Of a stretch of DNA of 64,000 nt, positions 40,059 through 47,364 are shown in pieces. Position 1 is the first letter of the stretch, and every line of letters begins with the position of its first letter. The notes beneath the pieces were generated by a model. The model saw nothing but the letters and a program-made list of their open reading frames with translations. It searched no databases and was not told where the DNA came from. A program made the translations under genes and the position numbers. Source of the stretch: Oceanobacillus manasiensis (GTDB lineage Bacteria; Bacillota; Bacilli; Bacillales; Amphibacillaceae); the NCBI RefSeq assembly GCF_000724085.1, contig NZ_CCDL010000001.1, forward strand, positions 930,001 to 994,000, read 5' to 3'.

Positions 40059-40141
40059 TATAATATTAGAAGTCCGTGCTCAAAAAGAGGATGAAAAAGG
40101 AACGATGTGTCCTTTTTACCGGACTCTTTGAGCAACCTCTT
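40059..40141 (+). promoter_or_regulatory. Promoter -10 and structured leader of mbl
   Basis: TATAAT at 40059-40064 (weak TTGTTG 15 bases upstream) puts the start of the RNA near 40071. From there GCTCAAAAAGAG (40078-40089) pairs with CTCTTTGAGC (40124-40133) and an inner AAAAAGGA pairs with TCCTTTTT. AGTCC (40071) can instead pair with GGACT (40121), and AAGAGG (40085) with CCTCTT (40136). Alternative folds suggest a regulated or protected leader. The 210 bases from the spoIIID stop to here hold nothing else. Confidence 0.45.
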
Positions 40142-40191
40142 GTAGGAATATGTAAAAATTGAATTAATTTATAGTAGGAGGATCTTGATTC

Positions 40192-41193
40192 ATGTTTTCT
40201 AGGGATATTGGAATTGACCTTGGAACTGCCAATGTTTTAATTCACGTAAAAGGAAAAGGTATCGTTTTAGACGAACCATCAGTTGTTGCAATGGACCGCT
40301 ATACTGGAAAGGTACTCGAAGTTGGCGAGGAAGCAAGGCGCATGGTTGGACGTACACCAGGAAACATTGAAGCCATCCGTCCATTAAAAGATGGAGTAAT
40401 TGCAGACTTTGATGTAACAGAAGCAATGTTAAAGCATTTCATAAATAAAATTAGTGTTAAAGGGCTCCTTTCAAAGCCAAGGATGCTAATTTGCTGCCCG
40501 ACCAACATTACAAAGGTAGAACAAAAGGCAATTAAAGAAGCAGCAGAGAAATCTGGTGGGAAAAAGGTTTACCTTGAAGAAGAGCCAAAAGTAGCTGCAA
40601 TTGGTGCAGGAATGGATATATTCCAACCAAGCGGTAACATGGTCGTTGATATTGGTGGTGGAACGACAGATGTTGCTGTTTTGTCCATGGGGGATATTGT
40701 TACCTCGGAATCCATTAAAATGGCTGGGGATAAATTCGATGTCGAAATTCTTCAATACATAAAGAAGCAGTATAAGCTTCTGATTGGAGAACGCACAGCA
40801 GAGGATATTAAAATAAATGTTGCCACAGTTTTCAGAGATTCCCGAAATGAGGAAATGGAAATTCGTGGCCGTGATATGGTTTCCGGTTTACCGAGAACGA
40901 TTACCGTTTATTCTGCTGAAATCGAAGCAGCATTACGCGAATCTGTTTTCCTTATAGTACAGGCTGCGAAATCTGTTTTAGAAAAAACACCGCCTGAACT
41001 ATCTGCTGATATTATTGACAGAGGTGTCATTTTAACAGGTGGCGGAGCTATGATACATGGTATAGACCAGCTACTTGCTGAAGAATTGAAGGTTCCAGTC
41101 TTAGTAGCAGAGGAACCAATGCACTGTGTAGCAAAAGGCACAGGTATTATGCTAGAAAATATTGATAAACTTGAAAGAAAAAAGGTCGTTTAA
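40192..41193 (+). CDS. mbl: MreB-like cell-shape protein Mbl
   Basis: 333 residues, actin fold. Phosphate-1 loop DIGLGTAN-type sequence DIGIDLGTANVLIHV, ATP-binding DIGGGTTDVAVLSMG near 160 and LTGGGAMIHGIDQLL near 287 are present. Guides lateral wall elongation. It follows spoIIID and precedes flhO, which distinguishes Mbl from MreB and MreBH. SD AGGAGG. Confidence 0.95.
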   Translation: MFSRDIGIDLGTANVLIHVKGKGIVLDEPSVVAMDRYTGKVLEVGEEARRMVGRTPGNIEAIRPLKDGVIADFDVTEAMLKHFINKISVKGLLSKPRMLICCPTNITKVEQKAIKEAAEKSGGKKVYLEEEPKVAAIGAGMDIFQPSGNMVVDIGGGTTDVAVLSMGDIVTSESIKMAGDKFDVEILQYIKKQYKLLIGERTAEDIKINVATVFRDSRNEEMEIRGRDMVSGLPRTITVYSAEIEAALRESVFLIVQAAKSVLEKTPPELSADIIDRGVILTGGGAMIHGIDQLLAEELKVPVLVAEEPMHCVAKGTGIMLENIDKLERKKVV

Positions 41194-41287
41194 CTTATAA
41201 AGCGGCAAGCTTATACCGATAAAAAAGAATACCCTTAAATAAAAAAGTTTAAACCATAATATTTTTAACGAGAGGAGGGGGAGCAGT

Positions 41288-42091
41288 TTGCTAAGAGGTT
41301 TTTACACCGCAGCAAGTGGAATGATTGCCCAACAGCGTACACAGGAAGCTTTATCTAATAATATTGCCAATGCTAATACACCTGGCTATAAAGCAGATCA
41401 GACATCCTTAAAGGCATTTCCAGAGATGTTAATGCAGCAAATGGGCGGAAAAACAATTCCGACCTCCAACTCTTTAAATTTCCCTGTTCAAAACCCAATC
41501 GGTCCATTGAACACCGGAGTATATGTACAGGAAGCAGCGCCTAACTTCATGCAAGGAGATATTCGTGAAACGTCCGTGTCGACGGATTTGGCACTAGTTA
41601 ACGGCATATTACCTGATGAAGCTGGTGCTCTTCTGTTTTCCGTACAGAACGAAGATGGCGATGTTCGCTACACGAGAAATGGTAATTTCACTGTGGATGG
41701 ACAAGGATTCCTTGTGACAAATCAGGGGTATTATGTCCTTGATCAGGCAGGGAACACAATTCAGACAAATGGTATGGAATTTACTGTGACAGAAGATGGT
41801 CTCGTTCAAACAGAAGCAGGAGAAAGTGTACTTGGGATTTCGTATACAGACGATGCCAATGGGTTAGCGAAAGAGGGGAATGGCCTTTATAACGGCGATG
41901 CAGGTGCTGTTCCAGCTGGCGCAACCTATACCGTTCAACAAGGATTTCTGGAGCGGTCTAATGTTGATTCCCTTCAATCTATGACACGTATGATGGAATC
42001 TTACCGATTGTTTGAAACAAACCAACGTGTGCTAAGAGCTTATGATGAGAGCATGGGAAAAGCTGTTAGTGAGATTGGAAGGCTTACATAG
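41288..42091 (+). CDS. flhO: Flagellar hook-basal body protein FlhO
   Basis: 267 residues, TTG start at 41288 after GGAGGGGG. N-terminal rod motif MLRGFYTAASGMIAQQRTQE with LSNNIANANTPGYKA, and C-terminal heptad helix MMESYRLFETNQRVLRAYD, define the FlgF/FlgG family. Forms part of the rod/hook base outside the membrane by type III export, so no signal peptide. Confidence 0.92.
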   Translation: MLRGFYTAASGMIAQQRTQEALSNNIANANTPGYKADQTSLKAFPEMLMQQMGGKTIPTSNSLNFPVQNPIGPLNTGVYVQEAAPNFMQGDIRETSVSTDLALVNGILPDEAGALLFSVQNEDGDVRYTRNGNFTVDGQGFLVTNQGYYVLDQAGNTIQTNGMEFTVTEDGLVQTEAGESVLGISYTDDANGLAKEGNGLYNGDAGAVPAGATYTVQQGFLERSNVDSLQSMTRMMESYRLFETNQRVLRAYDESMGKAVSEIGRLT

Positions 42092-42109
42092 TCGGAGTAG
42101 GAGGTACAT

Positions 42110-42940
42110 ATGTCCAGAACAATGATCCAAGCAGCAGTAACGATGAATCAGTTGCAAAACAAACTTGATTTGATTGGGAATAATATGGCGAACAGCCAGA
42201 CAACAGGATATAAAAATCGGCAAGCTGAATTTTCATCCCTTTTATTCCAACAAATTAATAATATGACTGACCCGGCTGGAGCAGAAGGACGATCGACTCC
42301 AGATGGTATCCGTGTAGGGAATGGAGCCAAGCTTGGCTCCATTAACATGGATTTTACAACGGGTAGTATAAAGGAAACAGGTAGAGAGCTGGACGTTGCA
42401 TTATTACAGGATAACCATTTCTATCAGGTTCAAGTGACAGAGAATGGTATCCCGGAAACACGCTACACCCGTGATGGGGCTTTTTATTTAAACCCAGTTA
42501 ATAATAACGAAGCAGTTATGCTTACAGATGGGAAAGGTAATCCGATTCAGGGCGAGAATGGGAATATTATTATCCCAGAAGGATTTGATTCGATTTCTAT
42601 TGATGAATCTGGACAAATAAATGTACAGCGTGGGAACCAAGTAGAAAATGCCGGTTCACTTGGTGTTGTTGAAGTTGTAAGACCGCGTTTACTTGAAGCA
42701 GCAGGGGAAAATGGCTTTAGGCTTCCTGATTTAGCTGGTTTAGGTTTTGCTATGAATGAAGTGGTACAAGCTCCTGCCACCCAAACCTTAGTAAAAAGTG
42801 GAGCGTTAGAAAATTCTAATGTGGACATATCAAAGCAAATGACGGATCTTATCTCAACACAACGAGCCTACCAGTTTAATTCACGAACCATTTCGATGGG
42901 TGACCAAATGTCTGGATTGATTAATCAGCTAAGGTCATAA
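42110..42940 (+). CDS. flhP: Flagellar hook-basal body protein FlhP
   Basis: 276 residues. Paralog of FlhO with DLIGNNMANSQTTGYKNRQA at the N-terminus and MTDLISTQRAYQFNSRTISM at the C-terminus. Begins 18 bases after flhO and is probably co-transcribed with it. Confidence 0.92.
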   Translation: MSRTMIQAAVTMNQLQNKLDLIGNNMANSQTTGYKNRQAEFSSLLFQQINNMTDPAGAEGRSTPDGIRVGNGAKLGSINMDFTTGSIKETGRELDVALLQDNHFYQVQVTENGIPETRYTRDGAFYLNPVNNNEAVMLTDGKGNPIQGENGNIIIPEGFDSISIDESGQINVQRGNQVENAGSLGVVEVVRPRLLEAAGENGFRLPDLAGLGFAMNEVVQAPATQTLVKSGALENSNVDISKQMTDLISTQRAYQFNSRTISMGDQMSGLINQLRS

Positions 42941-43025
42941 CACTATGTAAGCTATGATTTGCTATGTTAAAATGCAAGAAAGGCATAGGCTAATCATGTA
43001 AATAGGAAGTAGGGAGAAACAAACC

Positions 43026-43364
43026 ATGTCAACGGAACGAGAGGCGAAACAAAGTAAGGAGCAGCAAACCCGCAAAGCATACAAAAAGGGTGCTAAAAAA
43101 GAGGCAACGATGGAGGCGAGCGAGTCCAAACAATCAAGGAAGAAACAAAAGGCTGAGAAGAACAGCGCTAAAAAGAAAAAAAGAGTTAGACTGCGCATAT
43201 TCCCAATTTGGCTGCGTATCATCGTCGTCCTGCTTTTAGCTGCGATCGCTCTCGTTGCTGGTCTTATGGTGGGCTATGGCTTGATAGGAGATGGAACACC
43301 TTTAGACGCATTGAAAACCGAAACCTGGCGACATATAATCGATATTGTCACAAAAACAGAATAA
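43026..43364 (+). CDS. EpuA-type small membrane protein
   Basis: 112 residues: a 55-residue Lys/Glu/Ser-rich cytoplasmic stretch, then RLRIFPIWLRIIVVLLLAAI, one membrane helix, and GYGLIGDGTPLDALKTETWR outside. This C-terminal half is the signature of the family named DNA-directed RNA polymerase subunit beta/EpuA (PF11772), where the name reflects occasional linkage, not polymerase function. Found after flhP in several Bacillaceae. True role unknown. Confidence 0.75.
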   Translation: MSTEREAKQSKEQQTRKAYKKGAKKEATMEASESKQSRKKQKAEKNSAKKKKRVRLRIFPIWLRIIVVLLLAAIALVAGLMVGYGLIGDGTPLDALKTETWRHIIDIVTKTE

Positions 43365-43393
43365 GAGACATAAAGACCCTTTATAAACTAAAA

Positions 43394-43453
43394 ATCCGGA
43401 CAATCACCTAAATTTTATTGCTAAAATTTGAGTTTATTGTCCGGATATTTTTT
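43394..43453 (+). terminator. Strong terminator after the flhOP unit
   Basis: ATCCGGACAAT pairs with ATTGTCCGGAT, with an inner AAATTTT/AAAATTT stem, followed by TTTTTT. Confidence 0.88.
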
Positions 43454-43472
43454 GCCATTTTGATAGAGTGGA

Positions 43473-43612
43473 CTGTTATAGCGTAGGAAAATGCGCAGAT
43501 TCCGGTGGGAATAGCACGAGTAGAACGACCCTGAAGAAGCGACTTCTTGCTTGTGAGGATTCTAAGCCGTGCACACGGAAGGCGAAGTATTTTCCGAAAC
43601 ACAGAATAACAG
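43473..43612. repeat. Bacillaceae-type intergenic palindromic repeat
   Basis: Arms CTGTTAT (43473)/ATAACAG (43606) and GGAAAAT (43486)/ATTTTCC (43589) enclose GCGCAGATTCCGGTGGGAA, ATAGCACGAG, GAGGATTCTAAGCCGTGC and CGGAAGGCGAAGTATTTTCC. From memory this matches a repeat common between genes in many Bacillus relatives (motifs GCGCAGACTCC, GGGAACAGCACG, CGCGGAAAGCGAAGTATTTTCC). No coding capacity. Confidence 0.7.
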
Positions 43613-43634
43613 TCACCAATTTATTGTTTTTTTT

Positions 43635-43801
43635 AACGGCTCTCTGCGCTTTTGATCGTCTAGCTACAAGAGCCAGAAACTAGGCGACTTCCCTTAGCGC
43701 TTTGCGATAAGTCATCATCGATTCGTTACCTCATCGTGATTCCTTTATCTCAGTTACTAAGGTCCATTCGCTACGTTTCTAAACGGCTCTCTGCGCTTTT
43801 G
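43635..43801. repeat. Second intergenic repeat bounded by 20-bp direct repeats
   Basis: AACGGCTCTCTGCGCTTTTG occurs at 43635-43654 and 43782-43801. The inside has CGTCTAGCTAC and AACTAGGCGACTTCC, resembling another common Bacillaceae repeat that runs from CGTCTAGCT to GCGCTTTT. Non-coding; probably a decayed repeat copy or a small insertion with terminal duplications. Confidence 0.5.
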
Positions 43802-43805
43802 TTTG

Positions 43806-43955
43806 TTACTTGGTTATTTTTTTCCCTGTTACGAGACGGTAAATTAAAACAACCAGGGCAATTACAAGTAGGATATGAACTAATCCGCCTGCTACATCAA
43901 ATGCAAACCCGATAGCCCATAAAATGAGTAGTATAATTAAAATCGTCCAAAGCAT
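43806..43955 (-). CDS. lmo0937-type small membrane protein
   Basis: 49 residues on the minus strand; ATG at 43955 with SD GAAAGGAGGACA. Two hydrophobic helices (MLWTILIILLILWAIGFAFD and VHILLVIALVVLIYRLV) joined by a short loop containing AGG, ending TGKKITK. This is the pattern of the lmo0937 family of tiny membrane proteins. The Listeria member is a general-stress gene, and a sigmaB-like promoter lies upstream here. Function unknown. Confidence 0.78.
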   Translation of the reverse strand: MLWTILIILLILWAIGFAFDVAGGLVHILLVIALVVLIYRLVTGKKITK

Positions 43956-44010
43956 GAGGTTGTCCTCCTTTCAGGTGTTGTTGCTTATTATTAATTGTTT
44001 ACTTTGATTA

Positions 44011-44036
44011 ATACCTTATTTTAAGCGGTTTTAAAC
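44011..44036 (-). promoter_or_regulatory. SigmaB-like promoter of the lmo0937-type gene
   Basis: Read on the minus strand: GTTTAA (44036-44031), 14 bases, AGGTAT (44016-44011), against the sigmaB consensus GTTTAA-N12-14-GGGTAW. Confidence 0.6.
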
Positions 44037-44088
44037 TTTTCTTTGCTATACTATATACATAACCCCATTAAAAGATAGGAGAATGAAC

Positions 44089-44508
44089 ATGGAAATTGAA
44101 CAAATAAAAGAGACAATTCCCCACCGTTATCCATTTTTATTAGTTGATAAAGTGGTTGAAATGGAAGAGGGAAAACATGTTAAAGCATTAAAGAACGTTA
44201 GTATTAACGAACCATTCTTTCAAGGACATTTTCCAGAATATGCTGTTATGCCAGGGGTGCTAATTATTGAATCCCTTGCACAAGCAGGAGCAATGGCGAT
44301 GCTTGGCATGGAAGAAAACAAAGGAAAAATTGGCTTTCTTGCAGGTGTAGATAAATGCCGTTTTAAACGTCAAGTAAGACCTGGTGACCAGCTTGAATTA
44401 GATGTGGAAATTACTCGATTAAAAGGCCCAATTGGCAAAGGGAAAGGGATTGCAAAGGTTGACGGTGAAGTAGCTTGTGAAGCAGAAATTACGTTTGCCA
44501 TAAAGTAA
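44089..44508 (+). CDS. fabZ: 3-hydroxyacyl-ACP dehydratase FabZ
   Basis: Dehydrates beta-hydroxyacyl-ACP in type II fatty acid synthesis. 139 residues from ATG 44089, with AGGAG 7 bases upstream; ATG 44083 is too close to the SD. Hot-dog fold with catalytic His47 ([15 protein letters not shown]) and Glu61 ([10 protein letters not shown]). Follows the flhOP region as in B. subtilis (ywpB). Confidence 0.96.
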   Translation: MEIEQIKETIPHRYPFLLVDKVVEMEEGKHVKALKNVSINEPFFQGHFPEYAVMPGVLIIESLAQAGAMAMLGMEENKGKIGFLAGVDKCRFKRQVRPGDQLELDVEITRLKGPIGKGKGIAKVDGEVACEAEITFAIK

Positions 44509-44584
44509 ATAAAGAGATGTTCCTGAGCTGTACTCTCAACAAAAAACAATTTTAAAAAAATTATTATGGACATGTATCACTTCT

Positions 44585-44625
44585 TTTAAAATGGTTATGC
44601 TAAACGCGATAGCATACATTTTAAA
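44585..44625 (+). promoter_or_regulatory. 15-bp hairpin touching the lipoprotein SD
   Basis: TTTAAAATG and TATGCT (44585-44601, two-base bulge) pair with AGCATA and CATTTTAAA (44611-44625). The 3' arm runs into the SD AAAGGAGG (44623-44630), so the fold could limit translation of the next gene. No T-run. Confidence 0.5.
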
Positions 44626-44637
44626 GGAGGAATTGAC

Positions 44638-44931
44638 ATGGATAAGAAATTTTTATTGAAGCTAGGTGCCCCGTTATTAGCACTTTCTTTGGTTGCGGCA
44701 TGTGGAACAGATGATGGAAATGATCCTGCTGATGAGGAAGCTCCAATGAACCAAGAAGACGATAATAACAACGAGAATCCTATGGAAGAAGATAACAATG
44801 ATCAAGGCGGTATGAATGGTGACGGCTCCGGTATGGAGGGAGATCCAGGAACAGACCAAGAAGATGGTATGGATACAGAGGACCGCAATAAAACAGATGA
44901 AGAAGAGAACATGGGTGCAGGAAACCAATAG
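44638..44931 (+). CDS. Small acidic lipoprotein
   Basis: 97 residues. A signal with lipobox LVAAC (Cys near residue 22) is followed by about 75 residues made almost only of Asp, Glu, Asn, Gly, Met and Gln, with repeated MEE/MNGDG/DGMDTED motifs. No folded domain is recognised; it is likely a surface-anchored disordered tail. SD AAAGGAGG. Confidence 0.7.
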   Translation: MDKKFLLKLGAPLLALSLVAACGTDDGNDPADEEAPMNQEDDNNNENPMEEDNNDQGGMNGDGSGMEGDPGTDQEDGMDTEDRNKTDEEENMGAGNQ

Positions 44932-45040
44932 CTCTATTTTCGTCAGTTCATTTTAAGTTAAAAGCAGAACCCTTTCATGATGACAATGTCAGTAGTTTAT
45001 CATAGAGAGGTGATTCTGCTTTTCTGTGTTACAAATAGAC

Positions 45041-45086
45041 AAAAAAGCGTGACATCCCGCCTAATCGCGAGAGTCACGCTTTTTCT
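45041..45086. terminator. Bidirectional terminator
   Basis: AAAAAAGCGTGAC pairs with GTCACGCTTTTT, with A-run and T-run at opposite ends. It lies between the plus-strand lipoprotein and the minus-strand yjfB-like gene. Confidence 0.87.
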
Positions 45087-45118
45087 ATGTGGATCTAACG
45101 TATCATCCGTTCTTTCCC

Positions 45119-45307
45119 TTACCCTTTAAAATCAATTTGTTTACCAAGAGAAGGGTGTGGGGCAGCAGGGCTGTCTTGTTCAAGCATTTTCATCAAATCT
45201 TGCCCTTGCTGTTCCATCATTTTCATTGAGTTGTCCATCACGGCAATGCCAGCATTTGAACGAACGTGTTGATTTGCCATTGCCATGGAAAGTGCTGCAA
45301 TATCCAT
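45119..45307 (-). CDS. YjfB-family putative motility protein
   Basis: 62 residues starting MDIAALSMAMANQHVRSNAG, the hallmark of the YjfB family (PF14070). Rich in Met and Gln, no signal or membrane helix. B. subtilis yjfB belongs to the motility regulon; function is unknown. The SD on the minus strand is a run of G residues 5 bases before the ATG. Confidence 0.8.
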   Translation of the reverse strand: MDIAALSMAMANQHVRSNAGIAVMDNSMKMMEQQGQDLMKMLEQDSPAAPHPSLGKQIDFKG

Positions 45308-45334
45308 ATAACCCCCCCAAGCTATGTTAGTTTG

Positions 45335-45343
45335 ATTATAGCA
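45335..45343 (-). promoter_or_regulatory. Extended -10 promoter of the yjfB-like gene
   Basis: On the minus strand TGCTATAAT is a perfect extended -10 about 30 bases before the gene. No good -35 is seen, and no sigmaD pattern. Confidence 0.5.
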
Positions 45344-45378
45344 TACACAAGGAGGAGTGGTTTACTGAGTCAGAAAAC

Positions 45379-45534
45379 TTAAGCGTCTTCATCCTTTTTC
45401 TTCTTTTCTTTTTCTTCCTCATTCCCCTGAGCTGATTCCATATCGTTGGATTGTAGCTGGGAGCCTTGTTCACTATCCTTATGATCATTTGTAATATTAT
45501 CGGTTTTTTTCTTAGGTTCTTGTTTGTCTGCCAT
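45379..45534 (-). CDS. Small charged hypothetical protein, 51 residues
   Basis: ATG at 45534 on the minus strand, preceded by AAGGAGGAC. The product starts MADKQEPKKKTDNITNDHKD and ends in a Glu/Lys run (NEEEKEKKKKDEDA). Low complexity, hydrophilic, no domain recognised. The strong SD and clean end suggest a real gene, perhaps in one transcript with the yjfB-like gene downstream. Confidence 0.6.
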   Translation of the reverse strand: MADKQEPKKKTDNITNDHKDSEQGSQLQSNDMESAQGNEEEKEKKKKDEDA

Positions 45535-45659
45535 GTTTAGTCCTCCTTACAAATTAATCTCACTATTAGTTGTTCCCGTTTTTCTCTCATAGAAACATTT
45601 CTTTATTACGATTGCAGAAAGAATTAACAGGAAAGCTACTTTGGTCGTAATTTAGTATC

Positions 45660-45680
45660 AAATCTAAATATTTTAGATTT
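45660..45680. promoter_or_regulatory. 21-bp perfect palindrome upstream of comK
   Basis: AAATCTAAA-TAT-TTTAGATTT. It lies just before a weak sigmaA promoter (TTACCA at 45694, 18 bases, TAAAAT at 45718). It is a candidate operator for the comK gene. No perfect ComK box (AAAA-N5-TTTT) was found. Confidence 0.5.
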
Positions 45681-45758
45681 ATCTGAAAAATTATTACCAA
45701 ATGATTAAAAATCATAGTAAAATAGACACATAAAATTGTTGAAAGGAAGGGGTAACAG

Positions 45759-46250
45759 ATGGGGGATACGATAACATCAGTTTACATTATTACACCACAT
45801 ACAAAGGCAATTATTAGCCATGAATCTGCTTATTACAAATCATTAATTTACGAGACAGGGGAAGAACGACATTCTATTCATAATCCAACACAAATAATTG
45901 ACAATAATTGTCTCATATTCGGTGCCAGTCGTGAGGGTAGAAAGAAGTCCGTTAAAGACATCCTCGGAGCTTCAAGTAAGCTACCGCTCCCTGTGATCCC
46001 ACAGGTTGGTGTGTACATGATTCCTACTGCTTCTTCCAAGAACAAAGATTGTGTTTGGATTTCCTACCACCAGGTAGCTTCTTACGAACAGCAGGGTGAT
46101 AAGACGTATATCACCTTTTTGGATGGAACAGGCATCCATGCCGCCACAACAAAAAGCTCCTTTGATATGCAATACAAAAGGACGAGTCAGCTCATCGTCC
46201 ATATGAATCGTAGTATTATTTTTGGAAGAGCAGCCTTTCCAACAATTTAA
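45759..46250 (+). CDS. comK: Competence transcription factor ComK, short form
   Basis: 163 residues; ATG 45759 after GGAAGGGG. ComK landmarks in order: TQIIDNNCLIFGASREGRKK (B. subtilis has LQIVDRSCRFFGSSYAGRKA), LPVIPQVGVYMIPTASS, CVWISYHQVASYEQQ and KSSFDMQYKRTSQL. ComK activates DNA-uptake genes. It ends about 30 residues earlier than B. subtilis ComK, so the C-terminal FMLYPK segment used for MecA-ClpCP degradation is missing. Confidence 0.85.
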   Translation: MGDTITSVYIITPHTKAIISHESAYYKSLIYETGEERHSIHNPTQIIDNNCLIFGASREGRKKSVKDILGASSKLPLPVIPQVGVYMIPTASSKNKDCVWISYHQVASYEQQGDKTYITFLDGTGIHAATTKSSFDMQYKRTSQLIVHMNRSIIFGRAAFPTI

Positions 46251-46274
46251 GGATAAAAGGTCGTTCTAAAACGG

Positions 46275-46303
46275 AAAGCGCCATAAATGTATGGTGCTTT
46301 TTT
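46275..46303 (+). terminator. Terminator after comK
   Basis: AAAGCGCCAT pairs with ATGGTGCTTT and is followed by T residues. Confidence 0.8.
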
Positions 46304-46332
46304 GTTGTCATAAAATAGACACAATTTAAAAC

Positions 46333-46394
46333 TTGTATAAGACCGCTTTCAACTAGTAAAGTAGATAAAGAAGGAGTGACTGACCAGTTAGTCA
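46333..46394 (+). promoter_or_regulatory. Promoter and TetR-type operator of the efflux operon
   Basis: TTGTAT (46333-46338), 18 bases, TAAAGT (46357-46362). At 46377-46394 lies the dyad TGACTGAC-CA-GTTAGTCA (7 of 8 pairs), a form typical of TetR-family operators, placed just after the expected transcript start. Probably the site where the next gene's product represses itself and the pump. Confidence 0.65.
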
Positions 46395-46449
46395 TTAAAA
46401 TAACTGAAACCAATTATATATGTAATCGTACAAAGGAACAGGTGTTTAA

Positions 46450-47331
46450 ATGAATGAAAAAAAGATGAAGCTGATAGAGTGTGGCATGAGGCTGTTTGCT
46501 CAAAAAGGATATTATAATACGTCCATTCAGGAAATTGCCAGCGAATCCGGAATATCAAAAGGTGCGTTTTACATTCACTTCAAATCAAAAGAAGATTTTA
46601 TAGCCACTTCATTTGAATATTTCCATCATAACCTTTCGGAAAAATTAGAAGAGGTCATGGAAGAAAGCGACGACCCGAGAAAGAGCCTTGCCAATCAAAT
46701 AACGGTCTTGTTTGATTACTTATATAAGCATAAGGACAGTATTATGATGTTTATTCGTGAAAACATCTCGATTGGTGAAGATACAGATAAACTGATGGAG
46801 CATTTTAAAGTAGAGAATTTTAACTGGCTAAAAGGCAACATTACAGCCATTTACGGTAAATCTGCTCAACCTTTCCTAATTGATTTAGTTATCCAATTAG
46901 GTGGTTTATTAGATGGCTATTTCAAGTGGATTGTGCTCGATCATGTATCCATTGAAAAGGAAAAAGCAGGGGCTTTTCTTGTTAGAAGGCTTGATGATCT
47001 TATGATGGGGATGTTGGATCAACAAGAAATGGCATTAGTTACGTTTAAACAAATTCCAGAAGAATACACACAAACGGAAGATACAGAAGAAGGTCAACCA
47101 TCTTCCGAATCGTTGATAACCATAATGAGAGATAAGCTATCAGATTTATCAGCCCCAAAAGAGGAAATACAAAGGCTAAGAGAAGTATTAGAAGTATTGG
47201 AAAGTGAATTTCAGAAAAAGGAACGACAAGCAGTGGTTATCCAAGGCCTACTTGCACATTTTAAAAATTACCCAAGCTTAAACAAAGAAAGTTATATGTT
47301 AAGCAAAATTGCTGGCATTAAACTTCTATAA
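46450..47331 (+). CDS. TetR/AcrR-family regulator of RND efflux
   Basis: 293 residues, long for the family. The HTH occupies about residues 7-52 (GYYNTSIQEIASESGISKGA, FYIHFKSKEDF). A helical ligand domain follows, then an extra roughly 80-residue C-terminus with a coiled coil (KEEIQRLREVLEVLESEFQK). It heads the adaptor-pump operon, as YerO does for SwrC in B. subtilis. Confidence 0.88.
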   Translation: MNEKKMKLIECGMRLFAQKGYYNTSIQEIASESGISKGAFYIHFKSKEDFIATSFEYFHHNLSEKLEEVMEESDDPRKSLANQITVLFDYLYKHKDSIMMFIRENISIGEDTDKLMEHFKVENFNWLKGNITAIYGKSAQPFLIDLVIQLGGLLDGYFKWIVLDHVSIEKEKAGAFLVRRLDDLMMGMLDQQEMALVTFKQIPEEYTQTEDTEEGQPSSESLITIMRDKLSDLSAPKEEIQRLREVLEVLESEFQKKERQAVVIQGLLAHFKNYPSLNKESYMLSKIAGIKLL

Positions 47332-47364
47332 TAAATTGTTAATTAATGGAGAGGAGTTACATAC

